A DNA stretch of 64,000 bases from Dyadobacter luteus (GCF_003383615.1 NZ_QNUL01000008.1:143825-207824), one strand, 5' to 3'. Positions 24,715-33,909 are shown, counted from the stretch's first letter. Notes: generated from the sequence alone by a model not told the origin. Translations and numbers: made by a program.

Positions 24715-25338
24715 TCATCTCAACTTCTCAACACGTGCACTCATAGGAAATTTCAAAATCACCTTCTTACCTGATGCCTTTTCCAGAACGGGCGTCAGGA
24801 TTTTAGTAGCATTTTCTTCCGTTTGCTTTAGAATCCCCATATCAAGCGCCGACTTCTGAATCTGTTTTTCTGCTTGCTTGTAGGCATCCTGAACCAATTT
24901 TGCCTCTTCCATAAAGGCATATTCAGTATTGTAAACTTTCGATTTTTCGTGATCTATTTTAAACACACACAGCTCCGGCTCGGGCATGTGCACCACCAGC
25001 GTTTCCTGTTCGGAAGTAATATCAGCAATATTGATCTTCGTCAAATCCACACAACCAATCGCTTCTCCCTGAACAATCAGAACCGCTTTTGCATTCGGAA
25101 GCCACATCTTCACAATTTCCTGCTCCACTACATCCTTGAAATTGTACTTCACCAGCTCCAGTTTGCCCATCGCAGTGATTTCCTGCAGCACAATTGTATG
25201 AACAGTTTCAGTCTGATCTTTACCCGAAAATAAGCTCTTCAGACCATCACCGTGCATTACTGAATTCCAGATGGCGCGCGCTCCGATTAACAATACTACA
25301 ATTACGGCTAAACGTACCAACCACGACAATATCCTCAT
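24715..25338 (-). CDS. DUF4230 family membrane-anchored protein
   Basis: A 207-residue protein with one N-terminal hydrophobic helix (about 5-22) and a DUF4230 domain: HTIVLQEITAMGKLELVKYNFKDVVE, then VLIVQGEAIGCVDLTKI and a helical C-terminal part rich in K and E (about 140-190). The family is common in Bacteroidota and Firmicutes and its function is unknown. It lies 12 bases after the BASS transporter and 33 before the ligase, so it belongs to the same transcription unit. It could be an accessory envelope protein for the transporter, but nothing in the sequence shows this. Confidence 0.75.
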   Translation of the reverse strand: MRILSWLVRLAVIVVLLIGARAIWNSVMHGDGLKSLFSGKDQTETVHTIVLQEITAMGKLELVKYNFKDVVEQEIVKMWLPNAKAVLIVQGEAIGCVDLTKINIADITSEQETLVVHMPEPELCVFKIDHEKSKVYNTEYAFMEEAKLVQDAYKQAEKQIQKSALDMGILKQTEENATKILTPVLEKASGKKVILKFPMSARVEKLR

Positions 25339-25350
25339 GACTATTTTGAT

Positions 25351-26355
25351 CTATTTGACTAACTGACTCTCTTTCTGCTGCCTGGCGATGCGCTGCGCAA
25401 TAATGCTGGCTGCAATAAGCTGTAGTGCATGATATAGCATAATTGGCAATAACATAATACCAGCCTGAGCTCCTGAAAACAGCACTTTTGACATTACAGC
25501 TCCTTGAATCAGTGATTTTTTGGAGCCGCAAAATACTGCAGTTACCTCATCTTCTTTATTGAAACCCAGCATCCTGCAAAAGAAAGTCAGCAAAAAGTAT
25601 ACAGCGAAGAACATCGCGAGCATTCCCATTCCCAAAAATAAAATATCTTTCATTTCAAACTCACTGAACAGATGTTCGCCAAACGACTCACAGAATGAGG
25701 TGTAAACAATCAATAATATAGATGACTGATCGAAATAGCGGATATATGTCTTATTTTTTTCAGCCCAGGCTCCCCATTTTCTGTTGAGTAAAATCCCAAG
25801 AGCTACAGGCAGTAGAACCTGCAGCGACAATTTGCCGACCACCGACATGATATCATAGTTACCCGCTCCAGTATCAAGCACTACTCCCATCCACAAAGGT
25901 GTAATAAAAACGCCCATCAGACTTGATATACTCGCATTGAAAATGGCAGCCGGGATATTTCCACCTGCAATAGAAACCATTACTACCGAAGACGAAACAG
26001 TGGAAGGCAGGGTTGTCAGAAAAAATATGGCCAGCCACATCAACTGGTGATCTTCACCGTGAAAAAACGGACGGCATGCCAGTGCCAAAAGTGGAAAAAG
26101 TACAAAAGTGGACAAATGTACCATGGCATGTAACTTCCAGTTGGCCAAACCGGCCTTTAGTTTCTCAGGACTCAACCTCAGACCGTAAAAAAAGAAAATC
26201 AGTGAAACTGCATATGTGGAAATTTTAATCAAGGGCACCGGACTTTCGCTCATGCCTGGCTCGGGCCAGATATACGCAAGACCAATCATACTGATCAGCA
26301 TTAACATGAAACCGTCCAATCCTGCCTTCTTCGCTATATCAAATACTTTACTCAT
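25351..26355 (-). CDS. bile acid:sodium symporter family transporter (SLC10A7-like)
   Basis: A 334-residue protein with nine or ten hydrophobic helices and the BASS-family pattern LTTLPSTVSSSVVMVSIAGGNIPAAIFNASISSLMGVFITPLW. It is closest in pattern to the SLC10A7/RCH1-like branch. Such proteins import organic anions with sodium, or affect calcium handling in eukaryotes; the bacterial substrates are mostly unknown. It heads the minus-strand run that includes the gamma-glutamyl ligase genes and may bring in or export a pathway compound. Start ATG at 26355 gives a short cytoplasmic N terminus. Confidence 0.8.
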   Translation of the reverse strand: MSKVFDIAKKAGLDGFMLMLISMIGLAYIWPEPGMSESPVPLIKISTYAVSLIFFFYGLRLSPEKLKAGLANWKLHAMVHLSTFVLFPLLALACRPFFHGEDHQLMWLAIFFLTTLPSTVSSSVVMVSIAGGNIPAAIFNASISSLMGVFITPLWMGVVLDTGAGNYDIMSVVGKLSLQVLLPVALGILLNRKWGAWAEKNKTYIRYFDQSSILLIVYTSFCESFGEHLFSEFEMKDILFLGMGMLAMFFAVYFLLTFFCRMLGFNKEDEVTAVFCGSKKSLIQGAVMSKVLFSGAQAGIMLLPIMLYHALQLIAASIIAQRIARQQKESQLVK

Positions 26356-26557
26356 TCAATTTATGATTTCTGTAAAATTAGGTCATCACAAACAAGCAGA
26401 CGACCGATGTCAGTTAAAAGTATATTAAATAAAATGACTATTCAAGGAATTGACAAATATTGCTTCAAACCGCTAAATCGCTATATTTTATAGATTACTT
26501 TCCACGTTATTGTTTTTCTTTGTCCGACATTCTCACTTCTGTTCTCTAAATCTTAAA

Positions 26558-27385
26558 ATGAAGTATTTCAAAAAACAATTATTACTCAGCGCTTTTTTTA
26601 TGATCTCCCTGGCGCCTTCTCAGGCACAGTGGAAGCTAGTCTGGTCAGATGAATTCAATAAGGATGGAAAACCTGACCCCAAAAACTGGAAAGCAGAACA
26701 TGGATTTGTCAGAAACCATGAACAGCAATGGTATCAGGGTGAAAATGCTTATTGCAAGGATGGTAAACTCATTATTGAAGCCAAACGGGAGGCTATAAAA
26801 AATCCAAAATATAAGACAGGTAGTACCAACTGGAAAGAAAACCGGGAATTCTCTGAGTATACTTCTGCCAGTATTATCACAGAAGGTAAACAAAGCTGGC
26901 AATATGGCCGGTTCGAAATGAAAGCCAAAATTGATACGCGCCCCGGAATGTGGCCGGCATTCTGGACATTGGGTAACGAAGGCGAATGGCCTGAGAATGG
27001 GGAAATTGATATTATGGAATACTATCGCGGCGACCTGTTGGCCAATACAGTACACGGATCTATGCAAAAATGGAAAGGAAACTGGCACACCACCAAAAAG
27101 CCAATATCAGAATTTAACGATCCAAAATGGTCAGAAAAATTTCATATATGGCGCATGTATTGGGATGAGAAAAGCATCAAGCTATATGTAGATGATATTT
27201 TACTGAGTGATGTGGATCTTGAAAAAACCTACAACGACAAAGAGCCTAAGAAGAACCCTTTCCGCCAGCCTCATTATATGCTTTTAGGAATGGCGATTGG
27301 CGGGGATAATGGTGGAGATCCGTCTAACACCGAATTTCCTGCCAAGTACGAGATTGATTACGTAAGGGTATATCAGAAAAAATAG
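26558..27385 (+). CDS. secreted glycoside hydrolase family 16 (beta-glucanase type)
   Basis: From the ATG at 26558 the protein has 275 residues. MKYFKKQLLLSAFFMISLAP is a signal peptide with likely cleavage after SQA. The catalytic signature NGEIDIMEYY gives E149 (nucleophile), D151 and E154 (acid/base) in the beta-bulge form EIDIME typical of laminarinases and related endo-beta-1,3-glucanases. W-rich strands and a C-terminal EIDYVRVYQKK complete the jellyroll. The longer frame from 26510 adds 16 residues without signal features and is rejected. The gene is not in a polysaccharide utilisation locus: no SusC/SusD pair is adjacent. A hairpin terminator follows. Confidence 0.92.
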   Translation: MKYFKKQLLLSAFFMISLAPSQAQWKLVWSDEFNKDGKPDPKNWKAEHGFVRNHEQQWYQGENAYCKDGKLIIEAKREAIKNPKYKTGSTNWKENREFSEYTSASIITEGKQSWQYGRFEMKAKIDTRPGMWPAFWTLGNEGEWPENGEIDIMEYYRGDLLANTVHGSMQKWKGNWHTTKKPISEFNDPKWSEKFHIWRMYWDEKSIKLYVDDILLSDVDLEKTYNDKEPKKNPFRQPHYMLLGMAIGGDNGGDPSNTEFPAKYEIDYVRVYQKK

Positions 27386-27399
27386 CTCGTTCATAAGTA

Positions 27400-27440
27400 A
27401 TGAAGCCGGAAGCAATCAACTTGCCTCCGGCTTCATTTTT
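27400..27440 (+). terminator. terminator of the GH16 gene, overlapping the convergent gene end
   Basis: A 16-bp stem with one mismatch (ATGAAGCCGGAAGCAA against TTGCCTCCGGCTTCAT) and a TCAAC loop is followed by T residues. It covers the last codons of the convergent PepSY gene (stop at 27416-27418). Confidence 0.8.
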
Positions 27441-28612
27441 ATCTTTTCACTGCCAATTCTGGTTTGAGTGTTTTTTAGGTTTTTCTTGGCAGGCTTCTTC
27501 TTTTTATTTCTTCCCCACCAGATCATAAACCCTGTAACCGGCAAACTTGCGCAAACAAGACTTGCCAGAAATGCCAGAATTTTCCCCGGCAATCCTAAAA
27601 TAGCACCGACGTGAATATCATAATTCATACGTCTCAGTTTTCCTGAAAAATCTGCCTCACTGTATTTCCCTGAATAAGGACCGTTTGCTTTAATTGGTTT
27701 CAGGGTATGCTGATCGAAATAGGTATAGTCTACATTGTAGTAAGTTCCTGACCGGAAATTCACATAAGAGAAAATGGATTCTGACTTAAGATGTGGTATT
27801 GATATATTAATCCCCTCATTATTAGGATACTGCTTCACGAGTTTAAGCCAGGCCTTATCTACAGACTCTACCGGCTCCGACACCAGATGCGTTACTGTTG
27901 TATCTGAAGTTGGATTGTAATAGACATCTGACCCGTCGCCACCCGTCGCGGTGTAAACCGATTGAGAAAACCACTGAAAGCCCCAAACCAAACCTGTAAG
28001 TGCAAGTATCAATCCTATGGACATCACATAAAACCCAAAGACATTATGTATATCATAATTTTTACGTCTCCACGCAGCATCCCATTTTACAGTAAAACGT
28101 TGTTTAGCAGCAGATTTATTCTTTGGCCACCAAAGTATTAATCCTGAAATCAGCATGACCACAAAAATCAGGGTCGAAGAAGCCACAACAGTTTGCCCGA
28201 TTTCAGCTGGTAACCATAAGTAATAATGCCCATGAAGAATCCAGTGAAAAAAATCTTCATCTTCATTCCATATCTTTTTGACCTCAGCTGTGTAAGGATT
28301 TACATACACAACATAGTAGTACTCGGGATCAGCATTGTAGAAACCGACTTCAGCATTTCTGCCTGTGACTCCGTACAGCACCCCGTTGGCCTTTTTTCCT
28401 TCCATCACTTTCTCGGCACTGCTTTTCAACACGGAAGGAGGCAAAAGCCTGGCATTCTGAGGCACCTCAGTATATCTATGCGGTTCGGTAAAGCTTTTTA
28501 TTTCCTGTTCAAAAGCCAGGATACAGCCGGTGATGGATACCATGAATACCACGATTCCGGAAACGAGCCCCAGGTATAAATGGAGCTTTCCTGCTAACTT
28601 CTTAAATGTCAT
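27416..28612 (-). CDS. PepSY-associated transmembrane protein
   Basis: From the ATG at 28612 the protein has 398 residues, with four main hydrophobic helices: one at the start (LHLYLGLVSGIVVFMVSITGCILAFEQEI), one near 140-165, one near 195-220 and one near 335-365. The DxxFHWILHGHYYLWLP and NYDIHNVFGFYVM blocks supply histidines typical of PepSY-TM proteins of the FpvG/PiuB type, which are thought to act as haem-containing ferric-siderophore or ferric reductases in the inner membrane. The frame extends to 28651, but the added 13 residues (rich in N, H and S) look spurious. No TonB receptor is next to it. The C terminus is lysine-rich. Confidence 0.85.
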   Translation of the reverse strand: MTFKKLAGKLHLYLGLVSGIVVFMVSITGCILAFEQEIKSFTEPHRYTEVPQNARLLPPSVLKSSAEKVMEGKKANGVLYGVTGRNAEVGFYNADPEYYYVVYVNPYTAEVKKIWNEDEDFFHWILHGHYYLWLPAEIGQTVVASSTLIFVVMLISGLILWWPKNKSAAKQRFTVKWDAAWRRKNYDIHNVFGFYVMSIGLILALTGLVWGFQWFSQSVYTATGGDGSDVYYNPTSDTTVTHLVSEPVESVDKAWLKLVKQYPNNEGINISIPHLKSESIFSYVNFRSGTYYNVDYTYFDQHTLKPIKANGPYSGKYSEADFSGKLRRMNYDIHVGAILGLPGKILAFLASLVCASLPVTGFMIWWGRNKKKKPAKKNLKNTQTRIGSEKIKMKPEAS

Positions 28613-28792
28613 GGATGAATGATTACAGTTCTGGTAGTGATATGAATACAAAACTAACTATACTAATTCTAAATAGCAAAATGTAGCTTATTTCCCTTAA
28701 CAAGCATAGTGCTGAAGGTTTTTTTGGAATACTATTGGCTTCGACCTTATTATAACAATGAAGGGCACTAAGTCTTTACCCAAAAAAATCCG

Positions 28793-28800
28793 TAATTTTG
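28793..28800 (+). promoter_or_regulatory. -7 element of the ileS promoter
   Basis: TAATTTTG is an exact TAnnTTTG match followed by C-A, about 77 bases before the preferred ileS start at 28877. No clear TTTG is seen at -33. Confidence 0.55.
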
Positions 28801-28844
28801 CACTCCCAAAACTGGAAAAAGAAATCATTGTAACAGTAACATGG

Positions 28845-28876
28845 CTGAAAGCTACGAGCTGACAGCTAAAAGCTAT
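28845..28876. repeat. AGCT-word repeat immediately before the ileS start
   Basis: GAAAGCTACGAGCTGACAGC followed by TAAAAGCTAT repeats the AGCT word four times. It is in frame with ileS and would be read as ESYELTAKSY from the upstream ATG at 28841, but it belongs to the same intergenic word family as 20891-20925 and 38885-38925. Confidence 0.65.
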
Positions 28877-31800
28877 ATGAAATACAACGAGTTTAAAAAC
28901 CTGAGCTACCCACAGATTGCAGACGATGTACTGAAATTCTGGAAAGAGAATAAAATCTTTGAAGCTTCTGTGGAAACACGTGAAGGATCACCTTCTTTTA
29001 CATTCTTTGAAGGACCTCCTTCTGCCAACGGAACACCTGGTATTCACCACGTAATGGCCAGATCAATCAAGGATATTTTTTGCCGTTATAAAACATTGCA
29101 AGGCTTCCAGGTAAAACGTAAAGGTGGCTGGGATACACATGGTCTGCCTGTGGAATTGCAGGTTGAGAAAGAACTGGGTATTACCAAAGATGATATCGGC
29201 AAAACCATTTCTATTGCAGATTATAATGAGAGATGCCGCCAGACGGTCATGAAGTTTACAGACCAGTGGAACGACCTGACTGAAAAGATGGGCTACTGGG
29301 TAGACCTTGATGATCCTTATATCACCTACAAAAGTGATTATATCGAAAGTCTCTGGAGCTTGCTTAAAAAGCTTTACGACAAAGGTTTACTCTATAAGGG
29401 TTACACGATTCAGCCTTACTCTCCTGCAGCCGGAACTGGTTTGTCGAGCCATGAGCTTAACATGCCGGGTACCTATAAGGATGTAAAGGACACTACGATT
29501 GTAGCCATGTTCAAGGTGAAAAATCAGGAAGCATATCCCGTATTTGCCAATACAGCAGGATTGGATATCCGGATTCTTGCCTGGACGACTACGCCATGGA
29601 CATTGCCTGCGAACTCTGCACTGACAGTTGGGGCGAATATTAATTATGTATTGGTTAAAACCTTTAATCCATACACCTATACACCGGTTCACGTTGTATT
29701 GGCCAAGGACCTGGTAGGGAAATTTTTCTCTGAGAAATTCCAGGATGGCGATTTTGATGGCTTCGCCGACAGCGATAAAAAACATCTTCCATGGTCCGTT
29801 GTTGCAGAATTTAAAGGAAAAGATATTGAAGGGGTTGAGTATGAACAACTCATGCCTTATATACAGCCGGATCTGCCTGCTTTCCGTGTAATAGTTGGAG
29901 ATTTTGTAACAACTGAAGATGGTACAGGTGTAGTACATACCTCTCCTACTTTTGGGGCGGATGACTTTCGTGTAGCGCAGGCCAATGGCATCCCGGCTAT
30001 TATGGTGAAAGACGAGAACGGAAAAGATGTTCCTATTGTAGACCGTCAGGGTAAATTTGTAAAGGAGATTACGGATTATGCCGGACGCTATGTAAAACCT
30101 GAATATTACTCTCAGGCAGAACAGAACGATCCTGAATTCCGTGCTACTGACGTTCTGATTGCTATCAAACTTAAAGAGGAAGGAAAGGCATTTAAAGTCG
30201 AGAAATACGAACACCCTTATCCACACTGCTGGAGAACAGACAAACCGGTTCTATACTATCCGCTTGACAGCTGGTTTATCAAAACAACTGCCGTGAAGGA
30301 TAAATTGGTAGAACTAAATAAAACGATCACCTGGAAACCTGAAAGTACAGGTACGGGTCGTTTTGGAAACTGGCTGGAAAACCTGGTAGACTGGAACCTC
30401 TCACGATCACGTTATTGGGGCACTCCGTTACCTATCTGGCGTAGTGAATATGGCGAGGAAAGATGTATCGGTTCTATCGAAGAACTGAAAGATTTACTCG
30501 AAGAAGCAATAATTTCGGGTCATTTGACAAGGGAACAGGCTGCACACAATTCGGAATACCTGTTGAAATTACAACATGGCGATTTCGACCTGCACCGTCC
30601 TTATGTGGATACCATTGTATTGATTTCACCATCGGGACATGTGATGCACCGCGAGCCGGATCTGATCGACGTTTGGTTTGATTCTGGCGCGATGCCTTAT
30701 GCCCAGTGGCATTATCCATTTGAAAATCAAGAAATATTTAACGAAAGCTATCCTGCCGATTTTATTTCCGAAGGAGTAGATCAAACGCGCGGCTGGTTCT
30801 TTACCCTGCACGCGATTGCAGGTATGCTTTTCGATTCTGTAGCGTTCAAGAATGTAGTTTCAACAGGATTGGTTCTTGACAAAAACGGGAACAAAATGTC
30901 GAAACGCCTCGGCAACGCAGTAGATCCGTTTGAAACACTTGGAAAATATGGACCTGATGCAACACGCTGGTACATGATCACCAATGCTGAGCCCTGGGAT
31001 AACCTGAAATTCAACATTGATGGTATCCAGGAAGTACAACGTAAGTTCTTCGGAACATTGGTTAATACGTATAACTTCTTTGCCCTTTATGCGAATCTGG
31101 ATGGTTATAACTTCCATGAGGCAACATCGGTACCAGTTTCTGAAAGACCTGAACTGGATCGCTGGATCTTGTCCAAACTGAATACTCTGATTAAAGAAGT
31201 AGGCGAACAACTGGATGATTACAACCCTACGAAAGCGGGTCGTCTGATTCAGGACTTTGTTACGGATCAATTATCCAACTGGTATATTCGTCTGAACCGT
31301 CGCCGTTTCTGGAACCCATCAAGCGACCAGGGCACTGGACTGACAGATGACAAAAAAGCGGCTTATGAAACCTTACAGCACTGTCTTGTAACAGTTTCTC
31401 AATTGATGTCTCCAATCGCTCCTTTCTTTGGAGAATGGCTGTATAAGAGTCTTACAGACGGAATCAGGGATGAAGCGAAGCAGGCAAATTCCCTATTGAG
31501 ATTCGATTCGGTTCACCTGACACACTGGCCTTTGGTAGAATACAATACCATTGACCTGGATCTGGAAGAATCTATGGAAATGGCGCAGTCGATCAGTTCG
31601 CTGGTTCACTCAATCCGTAAGAAACATAAACTAAAAGTTCGTCAACCTCTTTCTAAAATACTAATCCCGGCGCTGACAGAGAAAACAAGCCGTCAGATCA
31701 GTCAGGTTGCTGCTATTATCTTATCGGAAGTAAACGTAAAAGATGTAGATGCCATTAACGACAGCGAAGGTTTCTTCCATAAAAAAGCGAAGCCAAACTT

Positions 31801-32308
31801 CAAGGTTCTGGGTAAGAAATTCGGGAAAGATATGCAGGCTGTAGCAGAGAAAATTAAGCTATGGGGAAATACAGAAATTGCACAACTTGAAAAAGAGGGA
31901 CAGTATCTGATTACAGATCTGCAACCGGTCGCAGCTATCCTTCCGGAAGAAGTGGAGATTTACACAGAAGACGTTCCGGGATGGCTTGTAGCAAGTGAAA
32001 ACGGCTTAACCGTTGCACTGGATATTACCGTTACAGAAACGTTGAGATTGGAAGGTATTGCCCGCGACTTTGTAAATCGTGTGCAGAATCTGCGTAAAGA
32101 CAGCGGATTTGAAGTAACTGATAAAATCAAAATCACGCTTCAGAACAATGACGAATTATTAGCGAGCGCAGTTACAGCCAATAAAGACTACATCTGTCAG
32201 GAGGTTCAGGCATTGGATCTTGATCTCGTAGGAGACCTGAACGGCGAAGCCAGTGAGATTGAAATGGATGAGTTTAAATTGAAAATGAAGATTGAAGTGG
32301 TGGCGTAA
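28877..32308 (+). CDS. ileS: isoleucyl-tRNA synthetase
   Basis: A class I aminoacyl-tRNA synthetase of 1143 residues from the ATG at 28877. The HIGH-equivalent is PPSANGTPGIHHVMAR (G55-H58) and the KMSKS-equivalent is KNGNKMSKRLGNAVDP. The CP1 editing domain contains TTPWTLPANSAL and GTGVVHTSPTFGADDF. The C-terminal anticodon-binding part is long and lacks the zinc-binding cysteine cluster of Escherichia coli IleRS, which fits the eukaryote-like IleRS clade common in Bacteroidota and often linked with mupirocin tolerance. A frame from 28841 adds 12 residues encoded by an AGCT repeat; MKYNEFKNLSYPQIADDVL is the family-like start. A hairpin with T run follows the stop. Confidence 0.95.
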   Translation: MKYNEFKNLSYPQIADDVLKFWKENKIFEASVETREGSPSFTFFEGPPSANGTPGIHHVMARSIKDIFCRYKTLQGFQVKRKGGWDTHGLPVELQVEKELGITKDDIGKTISIADYNERCRQTVMKFTDQWNDLTEKMGYWVDLDDPYITYKSDYIESLWSLLKKLYDKGLLYKGYTIQPYSPAAGTGLSSHELNMPGTYKDVKDTTIVAMFKVKNQEAYPVFANTAGLDIRILAWTTTPWTLPANSALTVGANINYVLVKTFNPYTYTPVHVVLAKDLVGKFFSEKFQDGDFDGFADSDKKHLPWSVVAEFKGKDIEGVEYEQLMPYIQPDLPAFRVIVGDFVTTEDGTGVVHTSPTFGADDFRVAQANGIPAIMVKDENGKDVPIVDRQGKFVKEITDYAGRYVKPEYYSQAEQNDPEFRATDVLIAIKLKEEGKAFKVEKYEHPYPHCWRTDKPVLYYPLDSWFIKTTAVKDKLVELNKTITWKPESTGTGRFGNWLENLVDWNLSRSRYWGTPLPIWRSEYGEERCIGSIEELKDLLEEAIISGHLTREQAAHNSEYLLKLQHGDFDLHRPYVDTIVLISPSGHVMHREPDLIDVWFDSGAMPYAQWHYPFENQEIFNESYPADFISEGVDQTRGWFFTLHAIAGMLFDSVAFKNVVSTGLVLDKNGNKMSKRLGNAVDPFETLGKYGPDATRWYMITNAEPWDNLKFNIDGIQEVQRKFFGTLVNTYNFFALYANLDGYNFHEATSVPVSERPELDRWILSKLNTLIKEVGEQLDDYNPTKAGRLIQDFVTDQLSNWYIRLNRRRFWNPSSDQGTGLTDDKKAAYETLQHCLVTVSQLMSPIAPFFGEWLYKSLTDGIRDEAKQANSLLRFDSVHLTHWPLVEYNTIDLDLEESMEMAQSISSLVHSIRKKHKLKVRQPLSKILIPALTEKTSRQISQVAAIILSEVNVKDVDAINDSEGFFHKKAKPNFKVLGKKFGKDMQAVAEKIKLWGNTEIAQLEKEGQYLITDLQPVAAILPEEVEIYTEDVPGWLVASENGLTVALDITVTETLRLEGIARDFVNRVQNLRKDSGFEVTDKIKITLQNNDELLASAVTANKDYICQEVQALDLDLVGDLNGEASEIEMDEFKLKMKIEVVA

Positions 32309-32317
32309 GATAGATTA

Positions 32318-32381
32318 CACAGAGAGCCACAGAGGTTATAGGAGGTTCACCGAGATTAATTTCTCTGTGGACCTCTTTTTT
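32318..32381 (+). terminator. CACAGAG-type inverted repeat acting as probable ileS terminator
   Basis: CCACAGAG (about 32327-32334) pairs with CTCTGTGG (about 32363-32370), flanked by AGAG/CTCT and ending in six T residues. It is a shorter relative of the 23207-23307 element, ten bases after the ileS stop. Confidence 0.6.
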
Positions 32382-32455
32382 GTCGGATATTAGCCAATAT
32401 CGTTGTGACTACTACTGCTTTGGTAGTCTCAAAAGAAATAAAGGCAACTGGTCTA

Positions 32456-32899
32456 ATGAATTACGAGCCGTACGAATTTATACTTAATGAAGAAAATACT
32501 CACTTCAAATTCCAAAGTGTAGGTAAACGAGGCGTTTTTGATAAAGCAATTGCATTCACCCTAATTGGAGATAATATTTACAACCTTGCCTTGCTTGATT
32601 TTGATCCAATAGCACAGAATTATACAGATCAGAACGTCACAGATAATGGAGACATGCCCGAGGTGCTGGCAACGGTAATGGCCATAATTCAGGATTATTT
32701 AAACCAACATCCTGAACGTAAAGTGTATCTGGTCGGTAATAGCCGTTCGCGAACAAGGCTTTATCAAATAGCGATTAGCAAGGTAATTGATCAAATGAGT
32801 GATATTGCTGTATTGGGTTATTATAATTCAGGATGGATTCAATTTGAACCTAATATGCTCTTCGAGAGTTTTTTAATTATAAAAATTATTTTAGATTAG
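32456..32899 (+). CDS. DUF6934 family protein
   Basis: From the ATG at 32456 the protein has 147 residues: MNYEPYEFILNEENTHFKFQSVGKRG, a core ALLDFDPIAQNYTDQNVTDNGDMPEVLATVMAIIQDYL, and HPERKVYLVGNSRSRTRLYQIAISK. This is the layout of DUF6934, a Bacteroidota family of unknown function. The frame is open from a GTG at 32405, but the extra 17 residues do not resemble the family start. A 56-codon basic protein follows 22 bases downstream. Two-gene pairs of this sort are often toxin-antitoxin-like, but no toxin motif is visible and the pairing is an inference. Confidence 0.75.
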   Translation: MNYEPYEFILNEENTHFKFQSVGKRGVFDKAIAFTLIGDNIYNLALLDFDPIAQNYTDQNVTDNGDMPEVLATVMAIIQDYLNQHPERKVYLVGNSRSRTRLYQIAISKVIDQMSDIAVLGYYNSGWIQFEPNMLFESFLIIKIILD

Positions 32900-32921
32900 T
32901 ACAAAATTACCATCCTGCAAC

Positions 32922-33092
32922 ATGAGGACAGTGGAAAGAAAAATCGCAGAAAAATCAGCTCCTTCCGTCAAGAAGACATTAGATAACTCTCTCCCTGATT
33001 TATCTCAACATCCGGTTGTTGTAAAGAAAGTCACCGCAGCAAAGGAATTCCTAAAAAAGCACCCTATTCCTGAACACCTGCTCAGAAAATAA
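32922..33092 (+). CDS. small basic protein downstream of DUF6934
   Basis: A 56-residue open frame: it begins MRTVERKIAEKSAPSVKKT and ends FLKKHPIPEHLLRK. It has 14 or so lysine/arginine residues, no cysteine, and a short helix-prone middle (HPVVVKKVTAAKEFLKK). It is too short for usual gene calls but has a clear ATG, amphipathic composition and tight linkage (22 bases) to the DUF6934 gene, so I regard it as real. It could be the partner of DUF6934, for example an antitoxin-like or adaptor peptide. Function unknown. Confidence 0.55.
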   Translation: MRTVERKIAEKSAPSVKKTLDNSLPDLSQHPVVVKKVTAAKEFLKKHPIPEHLLRK

Positions 33093-33129
33093 AACTGTAT
33101 TGTTTTGACCTTTTGAAAGCCTGAACAAT

Positions 33130-33909
33130 ATGCTACTACAAAACGCTACAGCATTAATTACGGGAGGTGCTTCCGGACTCGGAGAAGCCACTGCCAGGCT
33201 GTTCCTTTCTGAAGGAGCGCGCATTGTTGTTTTGGATGTTAATGAAGCCGCGGGTAAAACTTTGGAAGATGAGTTTCCTAACAGACTTAAATTCATCAAA
33301 GCCAATGTATCCGATGAAGTAGATATAAAACTTGCAATCAATAAGGCGCTGGAAACATTTGGCTCCATCAATATTGTCGTAAATTGTGCTGGTGTCGCAC
33401 CCGTAGGTAAAACGATTGGTAAGGTTGATGGTGTCTACGGTCCTCATTCACTGGAAGCATTTGAGAAAACCATTAAAGTAAACCTTGTCGGCACATTTAA
33501 CGTCATCAGGCTGGCAGCCTTTGCAATGGAGCAAAACCAACCTAATAGCGAAGGAGAGCGCGGTGTGATTATCAATACGGCTTCCGTGGCTGCATACGAT
33601 GGTCAGATTGGGCAGGTTGCCTACGCAGCTAGCAAAGGTGGTATTGTAAGTATGACATTGCCTATCGCTCGTGATCTTTCCAAATCGGGAATCAGAGTAA
33701 TGACTATTGCTCCCGGCTTATTCGAAACGCCTCTTATGCTGGGCTTACCGGAAGAAGCACGTATATCTCTGGGAGAACAGGTTCCCTTCCCTGCACGGCT
33801 TGGGAAACCGCATGAATATGCACTTCTTGCCAAATCAATCGTCGAAAATCCGATGTTGAATGGTGAGGTTATTCGTTTGGATGGAGCTATAAGAATGGGA
33901 CCAAGATAA
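33130..33909 (+). CDS. SDR, HSD10 / 3-hydroxyacyl-CoA dehydrogenase type II-like
   Basis: A 259-residue SDR. It has [64 protein letters not shown] (S and YxxxK) and [14 protein letters not shown], the pattern of type II 3-hydroxyacyl-CoA dehydrogenase (HSD17B10 group). It probably oxidises short- or branched-chain 3-hydroxyacyl-CoA with NAD, for instance in isoleucine degradation. No other beta-oxidation gene is adjacent. A short open frame follows seven bases later. Confidence 0.88.
   Translation: MLLQNATALITGGASGLGEATARLFLSEGARIVVLDVNEAAGKTLEDEFPNRLKFIKANVSDEVDIKLAINKALETFGSINIVVNCAGVAPVGKTIGKVDGVYGPHSLEAFEKTIKVNLVGTFNVIRLAAFAMEQNQPNSEGERGVIINTASVAAYDGQIGQVAYAASKGGIVSMTLPIARDLSKSGIRVMTIAPGLFETPLMLGLPEEARISLGEQVPFPARLGKPHEYALLAKSIVENPMLNGEVIRLDGAIRMGPR

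Noticed and set aside
26510..27385. GH16 gene as part of a polysaccharide utilisation locus
   Set aside because: No SusC/SusD-like pair or further carbohydrate-active gene lies nearby.
29387..30226. 279-codon open frame antisense to ileS
   Set aside because: It is a shadow of the strongly coding IleRS frame; the translation is rich in I, N, R, C without domain features and has no start signals.
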